Source: Paenibacillus polymyxa
GTDB lineage: Bacteria > Bacillota > Bacilli > Paenibacillales > Paenibacillaceae
Assembly (NCBI RefSeq): GCF_001719045.1
Contig: NZ_CP015423.1
Coordinates: 4,525,501 to 4,589,500, forward strand
Direction: 5' to 3'
DNA length: 64,000 bases
Below the pieces are notes generated by a model. It ran no database searches. It had not been told where the DNA came from and saw only the letters and a list, made by a program, of their open reading frames with translations. This document shows, in pieces, positions 15,194 through 24,056 of this stretch (within the stretch, counting starts at the first letter, position 1; every line of letters begins with the position of its first letter). Both the position numbers and the translations under genes were made by a program.

Positions 15194-15437
15194 TGAAGTA
15201 TTGTCCCTTTGGAATAAAATGCTGGCAGATATCCCGGCAGAAAGAGCAACCCGCAATTTGCAGCAGCATATTAAAACAATGAAATTCCCCCCTACTATCG
15301 CGGAAATACGGGGTAGTGAAGGAGCCTCCATGATTGACAACATAAGATTAGAAACCCAGCAGCGATTACAGCAAATTAAGCATTGGGAAGAAAACGCATG
15401 TCCTAGGCTATCGTCAGGGGTGAAGCAAGATGCATGA
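15123..15437 (+). CDS. Replicative helicase loader, G39P-like
   Basis: A 104-residue protein starting at ATG 15123 with AGGAGG about 10 bases ahead, overlapping the initiator end by 71 bases in another frame. The segment MTEEQTIDLLTLIATAYP, the helix AERATRNLQQHIKTMKFPPT and IAEIRG are typical of SPP1 G39P-type loaders, whose N-terminal helical bundle is followed by an unstructured tail. It delivers the DnaB-like helicase to the initiator-bound origin. Its end overlaps the helicase start. Confidence 0.78.
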   Translation: MTEEQTIDLLTLIATAYPTFQANDEVLSLWNKMLADIPAERATRNLQQHIKTMKFPPTIAEIRGSEGASMIDNIRLETQQRLQQIKHWEENACPRLSSGVKQDA

Positions 15438-16743
15438 CGTTTTCAATGTTGAAGCTGAACAAGCTGTACTTGGTAGCTTGCTGCTGGATCGGACTACTGA
15501 AACCGCTGATTTGGTAATGAGCAGATTGGAACCGGACCATTTTTCACCGCAACACCGTTTGATTTTTGAGGCGGCAAAAGAGCTGCATGAAACTTCAAGA
15601 CCGATTGACCTTATCTTGCTTCGCACAGTGCTTGAGGAAAGAGGAACTTTGCTGGAATCGGGCGGGATTCAATATCTTTCTAACCTTGCTGGATCAGTAC
15701 CAAGCTTGAGCAATATTAAATATTACGCTGGGCTGGTTGAAGAGAGGGGCTTAAAGCAACATGTTGGGAAAATGCTTGAAAGGCAAAAACAAGCATTTGA
15801 CGAAGGAGCAGACCCTAAAGAACTGCTTGCCGGGATGCAAGAGGCGACAGATGAAATAAACGGGCGTATCCGGTCAGATAACCAACTTCAACGTGCTGGC
15901 GACTTCTTAGATGGTCATGATGACGAATTGGAGCGCCGCAGAGAAGCAAAGGGGCTATCTGGAGTGCCTACGGCAGGCGTAGACATAGATAACCTAACAG
16001 GAGGTCGCCAGAAGCAGGATTTAATTATCGTGGCTGCGCGTCCCAGTGTTGGTAAAACTGCTTTTATGTTGAACGGTGCTCAGAGAGCTGCGGAAGCGGG
16101 TTATGCTGTTGCGATATTTAGCCTTGAAATGCCCGGCGCAAAATTAGGGGAACGGCTGATAGGCAGTATAGGGAATATTGATGGTCATATGTTGCGAACA
16201 GGCAATTTAGGTGCATCTGATTGGACTAAATATACAATGGCGAGATCCATTCTAAATGACCTGCCTATTTACATTGACGATACGCCGGGCATTTCAATAC
16301 AGGAAATTGCATACAAGGTCAAACAGTTCAAGAAAAAGCATGGAAATATACTGGTTCAAGTTGATTATCTCCAGCTTATCAATCCTGGGAAGAAATTCGG
16401 AAGCCGGGAGTTGGAGATTAGCTTCATAAGTCGTTCTCTCAAGCAGATGGCACGAGATAATGACTGTCCAGTGGAAGCACTGGCTCAACTCAGCCGAAGC
16501 GTAGAGCAACGGCAGGACAAGCGTCCTATGATGTCAGATTTACGGGAATCCGGTTCTATTGAGCAGGATGCAGACGAAATTGACTTTCTATACCGGGACG
16601 ACTATTACAATGCTGAGAGTGAAAAGAAGAATATCGTTGAAATTATCATAGCCAAAGGCAGAAACACGGGTACAGGTTTGGCAGAAATGGTCTATCTCAA
16701 AAACTACAGCCGTTTTTGTAATCTGGAACGGGTTCAGTATTAA
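15430..16743 (+). CDS. Replicative DNA helicase, DnaB family (phage)
   Basis: A 437-residue hexameric helicase. The N-terminal DnaB domain begins FNVEAEQAVLGSLLLD (residues about 4-105). The RecA-like domain has Walker A RPSVGKTAF (about residue 205), the FSLEMPG motif, Walker B ILVQVDYLQLI, and the final SDLRESGSIEQDADEI and AKGRNTGTG (Arg finger) motifs. Length matches DnaB. It overlaps the loader gene by 8 bases. With the initiator and loader it makes a complete origin-firing set; no phage polymerase was seen, so host polymerase is used. Confidence 0.95.
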   Translation: MHDVFNVEAEQAVLGSLLLDRTTETADLVMSRLEPDHFSPQHRLIFEAAKELHETSRPIDLILLRTVLEERGTLLESGGIQYLSNLAGSVPSLSNIKYYAGLVEERGLKQHVGKMLERQKQAFDEGADPKELLAGMQEATDEINGRIRSDNQLQRAGDFLDGHDDELERRREAKGLSGVPTAGVDIDNLTGGRQKQDLIIVAARPSVGKTAFMLNGAQRAAEAGYAVAIFSLEMPGAKLGERLIGSIGNIDGHMLRTGNLGASDWTKYTMARSILNDLPIYIDDTPGISIQEIAYKVKQFKKKHGNILVQVDYLQLINPGKKFGSRELEISFISRSLKQMARDNDCPVEALAQLSRSVEQRQDKRPMMSDLRESGSIEQDADEIDFLYRDDYYNAESEKKNIVEIIIAKGRNTGTGLAEMVYLKNYSRFCNLERVQY

Positions 16744-16768
16744 CAAATGATGAAAGGGAGGCGTTACC

Positions 16769-17149
16769 GTGACAGAACCATTGCACAAGGCTTCTATAAC
16801 TGAGGAAAACAGCCTCCTGATTGTCAATTTTGAAAGTATGTTCATCCGACAGGTTCAGGGAGCATATGACCAACACAAGATGGATGAAGTAATGTATCGG
16901 CATTTTAAGAACATCCGGTGTATAGCAGAGACGAGAGAAGGAATACTTGATCATTTTGTATCTCTGTTCAGACAACTGATTGACTATCATTCTGAAAGGA
17001 ACAGCACTCGCAATCAACTGCTTGCACGGATCATCAAAGGTGCTGAATTGATAGAATCGACCCCTAAAGAACACCCAAAATACAGTTATTATGTCCGCGT
17101 GTACGATGCGCTTTGTCAAGAACTTCGGGAAATCGAAGAGAAAGGATGA
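16769..17149 (+). CDS. Hypothetical phage protein (126 aa)
   Basis: Starts at GTG after GGGAGG. An all-helical charged protein (FESMFIRQVQGAYDQHKMDE, HFVSLFRQLIDYHSE). No domain recognised. It follows the helicase in the early operon and may assist replication, but only position suggests this. Confidence 0.65.
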   Translation: MTEPLHKASITEENSLLIVNFESMFIRQVQGAYDQHKMDEVMYRHFKNIRCIAETREGILDHFVSLFRQLIDYHSERNSTRNQLLARIIKGAELIESTPKEHPKYSYYVRVYDALCQELREIEEKG

Positions 17150-17153
17150 AATC

Positions 17154-17570
17154 ATGAAGATAGAAGCCGCAGAAGTAGCCCAACAGCTTAGTGATATTTT
17201 GAAGGGCATCAAAACAGAGTACGAACACCTTGATCGTGAAGTTCGATATTACGATTTGGAATGTACGGATCTGCTTCACGCTTTAGAGTTTATGGAATTT
17301 GATAATGACATGCGACTGAACATTTCTCAGCAACTTCAAGACAACAGGCGAAAACGTAGAGTGATCAAAAACGAAAGAGAGTGCTTGCAGCCGTTGTATG
17401 AAGTCTCAGAAGGGCATCCGCATTTAGTTTACGAGTTTGAAAGAGCGAGATGGAGGGCTGAAAGGATTGAATGCATACAGAAGCAGCGTATGTATACACC
17501 ACGAATCAGAACGGATATGCAGCAGGCTTTTGACAGGGTGAACCGCAGGAATGATGAAGCAGGGGGTTGA
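17154..17570 (+). CDS. Hypothetical coiled-coil phage protein (138 aa)
   Basis: ATG at 17154 follows an AAAGGATG site, 4 bases after the previous stop. The protein is rich in Glu, Arg and Lys with long helices (AEEVAQQLSDILKGIKTEYE-like opening, RLNISQQLQDNRRKRRVIK, FERARWRAERIECIQKQR), suggesting a coiled coil. No known domain. It ends 4 bases into the next gene's upstream site. Confidence 0.65.
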   Translation: MKIEAAEVAQQLSDILKGIKTEYEHLDREVRYYDLECTDLLHALEFMEFDNDMRLNISQQLQDNRRKRRVIKNERECLQPLYEVSEGHPHLVYEFERARWRAERIECIQKQRMYTPRIRTDMQQAFDRVNRRNDEAGG

Positions 17571-17572
17571 GT

Positions 17573-18073
17573 ATGAGCCAACCAACAACCGATTTACCGA
17601 AGTTAGATAATAAAAAAACAAAAAATGCAATAGAAGGTGTCTTTGAAAAGTATCAAATATTCAAAAATACGATATTTGAGCTAAGAGAAGCAACTATTAC
17701 AGCCAGTTATCAAGACCGTCCAAGCGGGCCAACCAATGTTACAAGTGATTCCACTGCGGATATTGCAGTATTTAATGTGTTCGCGCCTGAACACCGCAGA
17801 CAATTTTGCAAAAATGTCGAACAGGCTGTGAACCAACTTTATCCTAAGTACAGAGAAATAATCGAATTGAAATATTTGGGTGACGACATGCCGACTGACT
17901 ACGCAGTTTACAATTTCAAGATGGAACATCCTATTAGTAAGGATACTTACGCTAAATTACGGAGAAAAGCATTTCAAACTTTAGCATATAGTTTTGATGC
18001 TTTTGGGATTATCAACATACAGAATTTGTTAGATAAAAAACGTGCAAACATACGGACAAGCAGCCTCGAATAA
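17573..18073 (+). CDS. ArpU-family late transcription regulator
   Basis: A 166-residue protein; ATG at 17573 follows AGGGGG at the right distance, better than the in-frame TTG at 17567. The C-terminal half is a sigma-like helix-turn-helix (LYPKYREIIELKYLGDDMP, then ISKDTYAKLRRKAFQTLAY). This matches the ArpU family found at the end of early operons, which switches on packaging and lysis genes. Its place next to attR, just before the late genes on the circular phage genome, fits that role. Confidence 0.82.
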   Translation: MSQPTTDLPKLDNKKTKNAIEGVFEKYQIFKNTIFELREATITASYQDRPSGPTNVTSDSTADIAVFNVFAPEHRRQFCKNVEQAVNQLYPKYREIIELKYLGDDMPTDYAVYNFKMEHPISKDTYAKLRRKAFQTLAYSFDAFGIINIQNLLDKKRANIRTSSLE

Positions 18074-18105
18074 ACTATACAACCAAGATCGGAGGGGAGG
18101 GAACG

Positions 18106-18318
18106 ATGTTAAGTCCAAAGGGTTATGGCGACTCACACGCACATAAAAAAGTGGAAATTGAGAGCAAGGTCACAACGTACATTCAGGGCAAGAATGGACT
18201 CATTGGAATCATAATCCCGCCCTGTGAGGGGCCGACAAGCGCATTAGAAGACCTTCATCGGACGATTGCTGAAATAGCAATCAAACAAGCCATAAAGAAA
18301 GAAGCTACTCCAGAATAG
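18106..18318 (+). CDS. Small hypothetical phage protein next to attR
   Basis: A 70-residue protein with GGGAGGG ahead of ATG. It has a beta-rich centre (VTTYIQGKNGLIGIIIPPCE) and a helical tail (LHRTIAEIAIKQAIKKE). No domain recognised. It is the last phage gene before prkA. Small genes beside an att site are sometimes recombination directionality factors, so this is a candidate, but no basic DNA-binding motif is evident. Confidence 0.6.
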   Translation: MLSPKGYGDSHAHKKVEIESKVTTYIQGKNGLIGIIIPPCEGPTSALEDLHRTIAEIAIKQAIKKEATPE

Positions 18319-18336
18319 GGGCAGCTTCTTTCTTTA
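18298..18336 (+). terminator. Terminator at right end of prophage
   Basis: AAAGAAGCT and AGCTTCTTT form a perfect 9-bp stem around a 16-base loop, followed by TCTTTATATA. The stem overlaps the last codons of the small gene. It insulates prkA from the early operon. Confidence 0.65.
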
Positions 18337-18387
18337 TATATAGGTAGCTTAGTAAAAAAGACTGCTACATCAACGTTTTTATTTTGG

Positions 18388-18420
18388 GTGTATCAAGTAA
18401 TAACGTATGAACTGATCGTG
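18388..18420. other. Putative right attachment site (attR) in prkA
   Basis: The frame changes from unrelated sequence (VYQVITY) to conserved PrkA sequence (ELIVAHTNE) at about 18,409. The crossover core should lie at or just right of this point. The exact core cannot be set without the left junction. Confidence 0.6.
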
Positions 18421-19443
18421 GCTCACACCAATGAATCCGAGTATAAAAGCTTTATTGCAAACAAAAAGAACGAGGCGTTGCAATCACGGATGATTGTAAT
18501 GCCGATTCCTTATAACCTGAAAGTATCTGAGGAAGAAAAGATTTACGCCAAGCTCATTGATCAAAGTGATATGAGACATATCCACATTGCGCCTCATGCG
18601 CTGAGAACGGCTGCCATTTTCTCCGTGCTTACCCGCTTGAAGGAGACGAAGAAACAGGGGATGGATCTGGTCAAAAAGATGCGCATGTATGACGGTGAAG
18701 AGGTCGAAGGATACAAGGAAGCCGATCTGAAGGAAATGCAAAGTGAGTTTCTGGAGGAAGGTATGTCCGGGGTAGACCCGCGGTACGTCATTAATCGTAT
18801 TTCTAGTGCATTGATTAAGCAAAATGTGGAATCCATCAATGCCCTTGACATTTTACGAGCAATTAAGGATGGTCTGGATCAACATGCCTCCATCACAAAG
18901 GAAGAACGGGAGCGGTATCTGAATTTCATTTCCGTGGCTCGTAAGGAATATGACGAATTGGCGAAAAAAGAAGTGCAGAAGGCCTTTGTCTACTCTTTCG
19001 AGGAATCAGCCAAGACGCTGTTTGACAACTATTTGGATAACATCGAAGCCTTTTGCAATTGGGCGAAAATTCGCGATCCGCTCACAGATGAGGAACTCGA
19101 CCCGGATGAGCGGCTCATGCGCTCTATTGAGGAGCAAATCGGGGTATCGGAAAATGCGAAAAAAGCGTTCCGTGAAGAAATATTAATCCGTATTTCCGCG
19201 TATTCTCGCAAGGGACGAAAGTTTGAGTATCATCATCATGATCGCCTGCGAGAAGCCATTGAGAAGAAGCTGTTTGCTGATTTGAAGGATATTGTGAAGA
19301 TTACGACTTCGACCAAAACGCCTGACGCTAATCAGCTCAAACGGATGAATGAGGTGATTAAGCGACTGATTGAGGAGCACGGCTACACAGGAGCCAGCGC
19401 CAACGATCTGTTAAGGTATGTAGGTAGCCTCCTGAATCGGTAA
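18388..19443 (+). pseudogene. prkA: prkA, 3' part, interrupted by the prophage
   Basis: From ELIVAHTNESEYKSFI to the end (YVGSLLNR) the frame is a highly conserved PrkA, the AAA+-type serine kinase/protease needed for full sporulation in Bacillus. Full PrkA is about 630 residues; only about 345 authentic residues are here, so the N-terminal half with the Walker A region must lie left of the prophage. The visible part holds the end of the AAA+ module and the C-terminal PrkA domain (EEGMSGVDPRYVINRISS). The GTG at 18388 has no ribosome site. The fragment has no stop or frameshift, so it would be restored if the phage excised. Its own terminator follows. Confidence 0.93.
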
Positions 19444-19539
19444 GACGAATAATAAACAAGTACAGTATGGTGAAACCATGGGTTGATCTGGATGGTGTCA
19501 TACGGTTGTGAGGTATCCGATGAACGTGTTTCGTAGAGG

Positions 19540-19588
19540 GAATTCGGCAAGCACAGGGGGATTTCAGGTGCTGCCGGATTCTTTTTTT
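19540..19588 (+). terminator. Terminator of prkA
   Basis: GAATTCGGCAAGCAC and GTGCTGCCGGATTC pair with one bulge and one mismatch around a 13-base loop, then CTTTTTTTG. It is a strong intrinsic terminator about 100 bases after the prkA stop. The rest of the gap to the next gene shows only an A/T-rich promoter region. Confidence 0.8.
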
Positions 19589-19739
19589 GTATCATTAAGC
19601 AGTTGAGTTTATATATATTTTTTCTGAAATTGATATGAAAAAAATCATAATCAATCTTCTGCTTTTTTAACATTTTCTAAAAAGTTGCCGATAAATATGG
19701 TAATGTAAAATCTATGTAAACTATTATTTGGAGGAACTT

Positions 19740-20762
19740 ATGATTCATGTCGCGGAGAGTAGATTAAAACAGATACAATATATTGGTATTACTGATGATG
19801 ATTTGGCTTTATTGCATCATTATCAGGGACTATTCCAATCTATTGTGAATGAGGTGGTCGATCGGTTTTATGAGCACGTAGAAAAGGTTCCGCATCTCAT
19901 GTCGATTATTTCCAAATGGTCGAATATTGAACGACTAAAACAAACACAACGTGAATACTGGCTTTCTCTCGCAGATGGAAAAATAGATGATCAGTTTATC
20001 GAACACCGTCTTTTTGTGGGGCAGGTACATTCCCGAATCGGATTGTCTTCCGATTATTATTTGGGCACGTACATTGCTTATCTTGATATTGCAGTCGACA
20101 TTTTAAAACGTTCGGGGATAGAGGATTGGTTTTCTATTGTGCATGCTCTTTCCAAAATGTTCAACCTGGATTCCCAGCTTGTACTGGAAGCTTATCAGGA
20201 AAAGGAAAAGGAACAAATCAACGAGCTGGCCGACGAACAAACGCAGGTGCTGACCGTTGTGTCCCGAATTGCGCAAAATTTGACCGGGATGATTGCTGAG
20301 CTTAGGGAAAATACGGATAATATCGCGGAGAGTGCCTGCAACACTGCTTCTTCGCAGGAACATACAGAGGAATTGGTACAGCATTTGAGTGACGAGATTA
20401 AGCATATTGAGCAGATGAGCGGTACGATCCGGGAACTGTCCGATCAGACTCATCTGCTGGGACTGAATGCGGCGATTGAGGCTGCCCATGCGCAGGAAGC
20501 AGGGCGCGGGTTTCAAATTGTGGCACAGGAGGTGCGAAAGCTTGCATCTAATTCGAAGCAAGCACAGGAGCAAATTCAGCGCAAGGTGCTGGATATTGCC
20601 CGTATGCTTGACAGTGTGCAATCCGAAACAGCTGTCACAACAGCCAGTGCCCGGCAACAGGCTTCCAGCTCAGAGGAATTGGCTTCGTTCACAAAGCTGA
20701 TCGAAAACATGGTGAAGGAATTGGAAATGCTGCAGCACTCCTCGGAAATGCTAAAGGTGTAA
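19740..20762 (+). CDS. Globin-coupled sensor / HemAT-like soluble chemoreceptor
   Basis: A 340-residue protein; ATG at 19740 has GGAGG 5 bases ahead, better than TTG at 19728. Residues 1-155 form a protoglobin heme domain; the segment [17 protein letters not shown] carries the likely proximal His (H97), matching HLRIGL of HemAT. Residues about 165-330 form a short MCP signalling hairpin with the CheA-binding tip ([26 protein letters not shown]). No membrane span is present, as in HemAT. It probably senses oxygen and signals to CheA/CheW. It is a stand-alone gene, shorter than B. subtilis HemAT (about 430 residues) in the signalling part. Confidence 0.9.
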   Translation: MIHVAESRLKQIQYIGITDDDLALLHHYQGLFQSIVNEVVDRFYEHVEKVPHLMSIISKWSNIERLKQTQREYWLSLADGKIDDQFIEHRLFVGQVHSRIGLSSDYYLGTYIAYLDIAVDILKRSGIEDWFSIVHALSKMFNLDSQLVLEAYQEKEKEQINELADEQTQVLTVVSRIAQNLTGMIAELRENTDNIAESACNTASSQEHTEELVQHLSDEIKHIEQMSGTIRELSDQTHLLGLNAAIEAAHAQEAGRGFQIVAQEVRKLASNSKQAQEQIQRKVLDIARMLDSVQSETAVTTASARQQASSSEELASFTKLIENMVKELEMLQHSSEMLKV

Positions 20763-20800
20763 GATGTGGCTTGAAGGCTATCCTTACGTTGGAGGCTTCA

Positions 20801-21679
20801 CTACTGTAACGATTCAGTCATAGACTTTTTCCATTCTATATGAGCCGCAAGTACTCTTTTCCATAACTCGTCCCGTTCCTGGCGACTGTAGTTAACGAGC
20901 GGCTCGCCAAATACATCTGCCAACACTTCTAGCCACTGCGACTTCTTATCCAGTTCTATTTTTTCCAAACTGTGTAGCCCGCGTCTTTTCCAAATACATC
21001 CTCTGAGTTCATTCGCCTCTAATGCTTGCCTTTGCCGAATCAGAAACAGGTTAAACCATGGAGATTCCGCTGAGCGGCTATAGAAATGATGTTTCGGCAT
21101 AAATTCTTCCAAATCCTGAACAACCGCAGGGGAAAAATCAACGCCAACAAATGAAGCAAGTGAGTCATGCTCTAAGCGCCAACCTTTTGTAACAACTCCG
21201 GATTCCATAACTTTATAATGAAGAGGGGCTTGTTCATAAGTCCCCATACGGAGTGGAAGAGGCTCATAGGGCATATCGCCTAGCCCGACATCAACAATCC
21301 ATACTTCATCTTCATGATGCTCATTTAGCAAGTTCACTGTTAGTCCAAGATGAAATGAATTAATGCGTGGTTCAGCTCCCAGAGGTTGTACCCCGGCACG
21401 ATGCAGAGAGACTTTGTACCCTAGTGAATATAGTAGTGCACTAAAGGCACCATTCAGATGAAAACAATAACCACTTCTCCCATGTAGAATGAGTTGAATG
21501 GATTCTCGAAAACCAATGGCTGCCGGCTTCCTTGCGAAAATGTCCAATGTTTGCCATGAAAGATGTTTTACATGAGCCTTATGCAGTTCAACTAAATAGG
21601 AAAGGGTAGGAGGCTGAATTTCGGGAATTCCGATTCTGTTTAAATAAGCTTTTATTTCTTCTTTTGTCATGGTGTACAT
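20801..21679 (-). CDS. Arylamine N-acetyltransferase
   Basis: A 292-residue enzyme that moves acetyl from acetyl-CoA to arylamines or related amines. The catalytic triad is visible: C72 in RSGYCFHLNGAF, H110 in INSFHLGL, D130 in IVDVGLGDMP. I chose ATG at 21679 (MYTMTKEE) with GAGGTGA ahead. Length fits the NAT family (about 255-290). It faces the chemoreceptor gene tail to tail and has no operon partners. Natural substrate unknown; acylation in a secondary-metabolite or detoxification role is possible. Confidence 0.92.
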   Translation of the reverse strand: MYTMTKEEIKAYLNRIGIPEIQPPTLSYLVELHKAHVKHLSWQTLDIFARKPAAIGFRESIQLILHGRSGYCFHLNGAFSALLYSLGYKVSLHRAGVQPLGAEPRINSFHLGLTVNLLNEHHEDEVWIVDVGLGDMPYEPLPLRMGTYEQAPLHYKVMESGVVTKGWRLEHDSLASFVGVDFSPAVVQDLEEFMPKHHFYSRSAESPWFNLFLIRQRQALEANELRGCIWKRRGLHSLEKIELDKKSQWLEVLADVFGEPLVNYSRQERDELWKRVLAAHIEWKKSMTESLQ

Positions 21680-21866
21680 GTACAATCACCTCTATTGTTA
21701 GTTTCCCAAATTCTCTTCTCGAAACCATTAAGCATTGAGTCTTAGCATCATTGTAGAAGGGGGAAGTGCTGTTTACAATGCTATACATTTTTGGTTGTAC
21801 CGGTACAGTCAGCAATTCGATTGCCTTTAGCGGCATGCGCTTTTCCTGTAGTTGGTTGTCAGTACA

Positions 21867-21904
21867 CAAAAAAACAGACCGCTTCATCGGGTCTGTTTTT
21901 TTGT
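21867..21904. terminator. Bidirectional terminator
   Basis: AAAAACAGACC and GGTCTGTTTTT pair perfectly over 11 bases with a 9-base loop, with A-run and T-run on both sides. It lies 20 bases beyond the stop of the leftward CotS-like gene. Confidence 0.85.
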
Positions 21905-21923
21905 TTAGTTCCAAGCTGACAGA

Positions 21924-22820
21924 TTATAAGAGTGATCTAAGTTCACGTCGGTATTTGTTCAAATGCACGAACGACGGAATGACTCGCTTGGCAGAACGGA
22001 AGCCGCCTATTCTGATATTGCGGACCACATGATAGGGAGAGATCAATAGTGCGTGAAGCAGATGCAAATCATGGGTGCTCAATGGACGATATCGTTGATA
22101 GTAATCTATCGCGCGCAGCATCTTTGTCCCATTCCAAAGACAATTCCGATGAAGAAGATGGGAGAGATCTTTCATCCTTACATGTAGGGAGCAATTTTCA
22201 AAGTCGATCATATGGATTTTGAGCTGTTTGTCTTTAATCAGATTGGGATAATTATAGTCGCCGTGTATAAATGCGGCGGCTTTTTGCTCCTGAGCAATGG
22301 CTTCTCTAACTTTGGGCTGCTGTAGGCGATGGGACACTTCCTCACAAAGAGCTACGAGATGTGCTGTGCCTCTGTATGGGATGAGGCGTTTTTTGTATCC
22401 AGCTATTTCATCGCTCAAGTCTTCATAACGGATTCTGGATGGCGGAGCTTCAGTGACAGGAAAGCCCACGGCACTGGAATGGAATTTGGCTAAAGTAGCA
22501 ATTCCCTTTTTGAAGTCTATTCTTTTTGTGAATTCTGGTCTGAGTCCATGAACCCAATTGGTTAATGTATACGAAACACCTTCATAGGTCATGTAAGCCG
22601 TTTGTTGTACTGTTGGATAGACCTTTTGGCTGCGTGTAAACCCGCGCTCATCCAAGTAGGACAAGACACGTGTAATAAAACGGATCTCTTCTTCCGGGAA
22701 TTTGTAGGGTTTTAAGCAATAAGTCGTATTAGCGGTCTCAATCTTGTGAATGTCCTTCATTTGACGGCTACGCTGAATTTTGATTCCGTACATCTGCTCA
22801 ACGTTCGATAAAATCGACAT
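21924..22820 (-). CDS. CotS-family spore coat / phosphotransferase-fold protein
   Basis: A 298-residue protein; ATG (MSILSNVEQMYG) follows GTGAGGAG. The kinase-like fold of the CotS/YutH/YsxE family is visible: the KPYKFPEEEI strand, the catalytic-loop region AAAFIHGDYNYPNLI (HGDYNxxN) and the metal-binding MIDFENC (DFE in place of DFG-like). Such proteins are spore-coat components that may phosphorylate small molecules or coat proteins. It lies 18 bases after a second member of the family, so the pair is an operon. Expression in the mother cell is likely but no sigma-K promoter was proven. Confidence 0.85.
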   Translation of the reverse strand: MSILSNVEQMYGIKIQRSRQMKDIHKIETANTTYCLKPYKFPEEEIRFITRVLSYLDERGFTRSQKVYPTVQQTAYMTYEGVSYTLTNWVHGLRPEFTKRIDFKKGIATLAKFHSSAVGFPVTEAPPSRIRYEDLSDEIAGYKKRLIPYRGTAHLVALCEEVSHRLQQPKVREAIAQEQKAAAFIHGDYNYPNLIKDKQLKIHMIDFENCSLHVRMKDLSHLLHRNCLWNGTKMLRAIDYYQRYRPLSTHDLHLLHALLISPYHVVRNIRIGGFRSAKRVIPSFVHLNKYRRELRSLL

Positions 22821-22838
22821 TTTGCTCCTCACTTTCTT

Positions 22839-23849
22839 TTATACATGAGCCCAATCCTGCAAAATATGGATGATTTGTAATCGAAGAGGCCACGACTGAT
22901 CCCAATTGTCCAGGATTTCGCGATCTCTTGAACGATTCGGGTGTCGGGAAGCATGCCAGGCTTCTCGTGGTAGTTTATATAAAGCTGTAACAATCTTCCG
23001 TTCAGTACGGCTTAGCGGTTTGCGTTTTTGGTATCCCTTCAGCAAGGATTGCACAAATTCAGGGTTGAATTGAGTCGTATTCATAAGGGCCTTTGCCAAA
23101 TCAGCATAGGCTGAGCCGATCTTAACCCGATCCCAATCAATGATTTTGAGATGACCGTCATCCGAAATAATGACATTTGGGGTAGTGATATCACTGTGTA
23201 TCAAGGAGGGATGCCGATGTTCCATCCGAAGCAGCCTTATAATGGATGCATCCTGCAAATCCTTCCATGCTCGCCTGGATAAACGTTTGCAGTCTTCGCC
23301 GTGAGCATTGTACCAGTTGCGGTACGTTTTATCATGGCGACTGGTTTTTGTCATTTTTTTTTGAAAAAGACGATCCTGGTTTTTCCATATCCGCAATTGT
23401 TGAATGGTCGGAGGGGACTTTCCTTTATCCATCTGATGCAAGCCGGTGGAGGTGGCGTGAAGTGTGGCAAGTGCCCGCCCCAGTTTTTCGAAATCTTCAG
23501 CGGTCTCCAGGCCCCGTCCTTTGATCCACTGACTTACATAAAATGGCGTTCCCTGATATAGAGTCCATAACTTGCCGGAATGAGTGGGGAGCCATGCGGG
23601 CATGTAGGTATACTTTCTCTTTTTCAAAAGCCTGATATGGCTCGCAGCTCGTTCCATCTGTTGAATCGTATTTGAACGGACCATCTTTGTACGACTAAAG
23701 GGTTTTAATGCATAAGTTCCCTTTTTCGTTTTCACCTGGATCACTGCATTTTTTCGGTATAATGATGAGACTAAGCTTGATTTTAACGGGATCAGGCCGA
23801 AACGACGGGTGATTTTGCGAATCTGTGCTTTAGTATAGGATTTCGCCAT
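22839..23849 (-). CDS. CotS-family spore coat / phosphotransferase-fold protein
   Basis: A 336-residue paralogue of the next gene; ATG (MAKSYTKAQIRKITRR) has GAGGT 6 bases ahead, so the longer frame to 23915 is not used. Residues show TYALKPFSRTK (ATP-site Lys), SLIHSDITTPNVIISD (HSDxxxxN catalytic loop) and LKIIDWDRVKIG (DWD). The protein is very basic, common for coat proteins. First gene of a two-gene leftward operon. Assignment to CotS, CotI or YsxE subfamilies is not possible by eye. Confidence 0.84.
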   Translation of the reverse strand: MAKSYTKAQIRKITRRFGLIPLKSSLVSSLYRKNAVIQVKTKKGTYALKPFSRTKMVRSNTIQQMERAASHIRLLKKRKYTYMPAWLPTHSGKLWTLYQGTPFYVSQWIKGRGLETAEDFEKLGRALATLHATSTGLHQMDKGKSPPTIQQLRIWKNQDRLFQKKMTKTSRHDKTYRNWYNAHGEDCKRLSRRAWKDLQDASIIRLLRMEHRHPSLIHSDITTPNVIISDDGHLKIIDWDRVKIGSAYADLAKALMNTTQFNPEFVQSLLKGYQKRKPLSRTERKIVTALYKLPREAWHASRHPNRSRDREILDNWDQSWPLRLQIIHILQDWAHV

Positions 23850-23974
23850 AAGAACCTCACTTGACTTTGGATTGAAGAAAAAAGGTAATCCTCTGTTAGT
23901 TATCAGTCTATTCATGAAGAAATAATAGGTGCAGTTTTATGGAGCCATCTTCGTTCTTTTCCTGTGTCACATTG

Positions 23975-24020
23975 GTCAAAAAAACGGAGCAGCGAAAGTT
24001 CGCTGCTCCGTTTTAATTAG
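23975..24020. terminator. Bidirectional terminator after PepSY operon
   Basis: AACGGAGCAGCGAA and TTCGCTGCTCCGTT pair perfectly over 14 bases with a 2-base loop, flanked by an A-run on the left and TTTT on the right. Read leftward it ends the four-gene two-component/PepSY operon. Confidence 0.88.
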
Positions 24021-24056
24021 CTCTGTACTTAGTTACCCTAATTATGATCTGGGTAA

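Larger units (their letters stand above)
1..18408. mobile_element. Prophage (siphovirus type), right part, integrated in prkA
   Basis: A continuous phage genome segment in the order tail, lysis, immunity, early/replication, late regulator. The right boundary is placed where the PrkA-like reading frame begins (about 18,409). Packaging and head genes, and any integrase, are absent, so the left part and attL lie outside the window. The usual place for a tyrosine integrase, between lysis and immunity, holds only a small leftward gene and a probable small RNA. I therefore infer that the recombinase sits near attL, as in skin-like or SP-beta-like elements. Intact frames in nearly every gene suggest a recent or functional prophage. 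Confidence 0.93.

Noticed and set aside
20103..20657. Minus-strand frame of 184 codons opposite the globin sensor
   Set aside because: Shadow of a strongly supported coding sequence; no start signals.
21766..22032. Rightward frame of 88 codons between NAT and CotS-like genes
   Set aside because: Crosses a strong bidirectional terminator and overlaps the CotS-like gene; no ribosome site.
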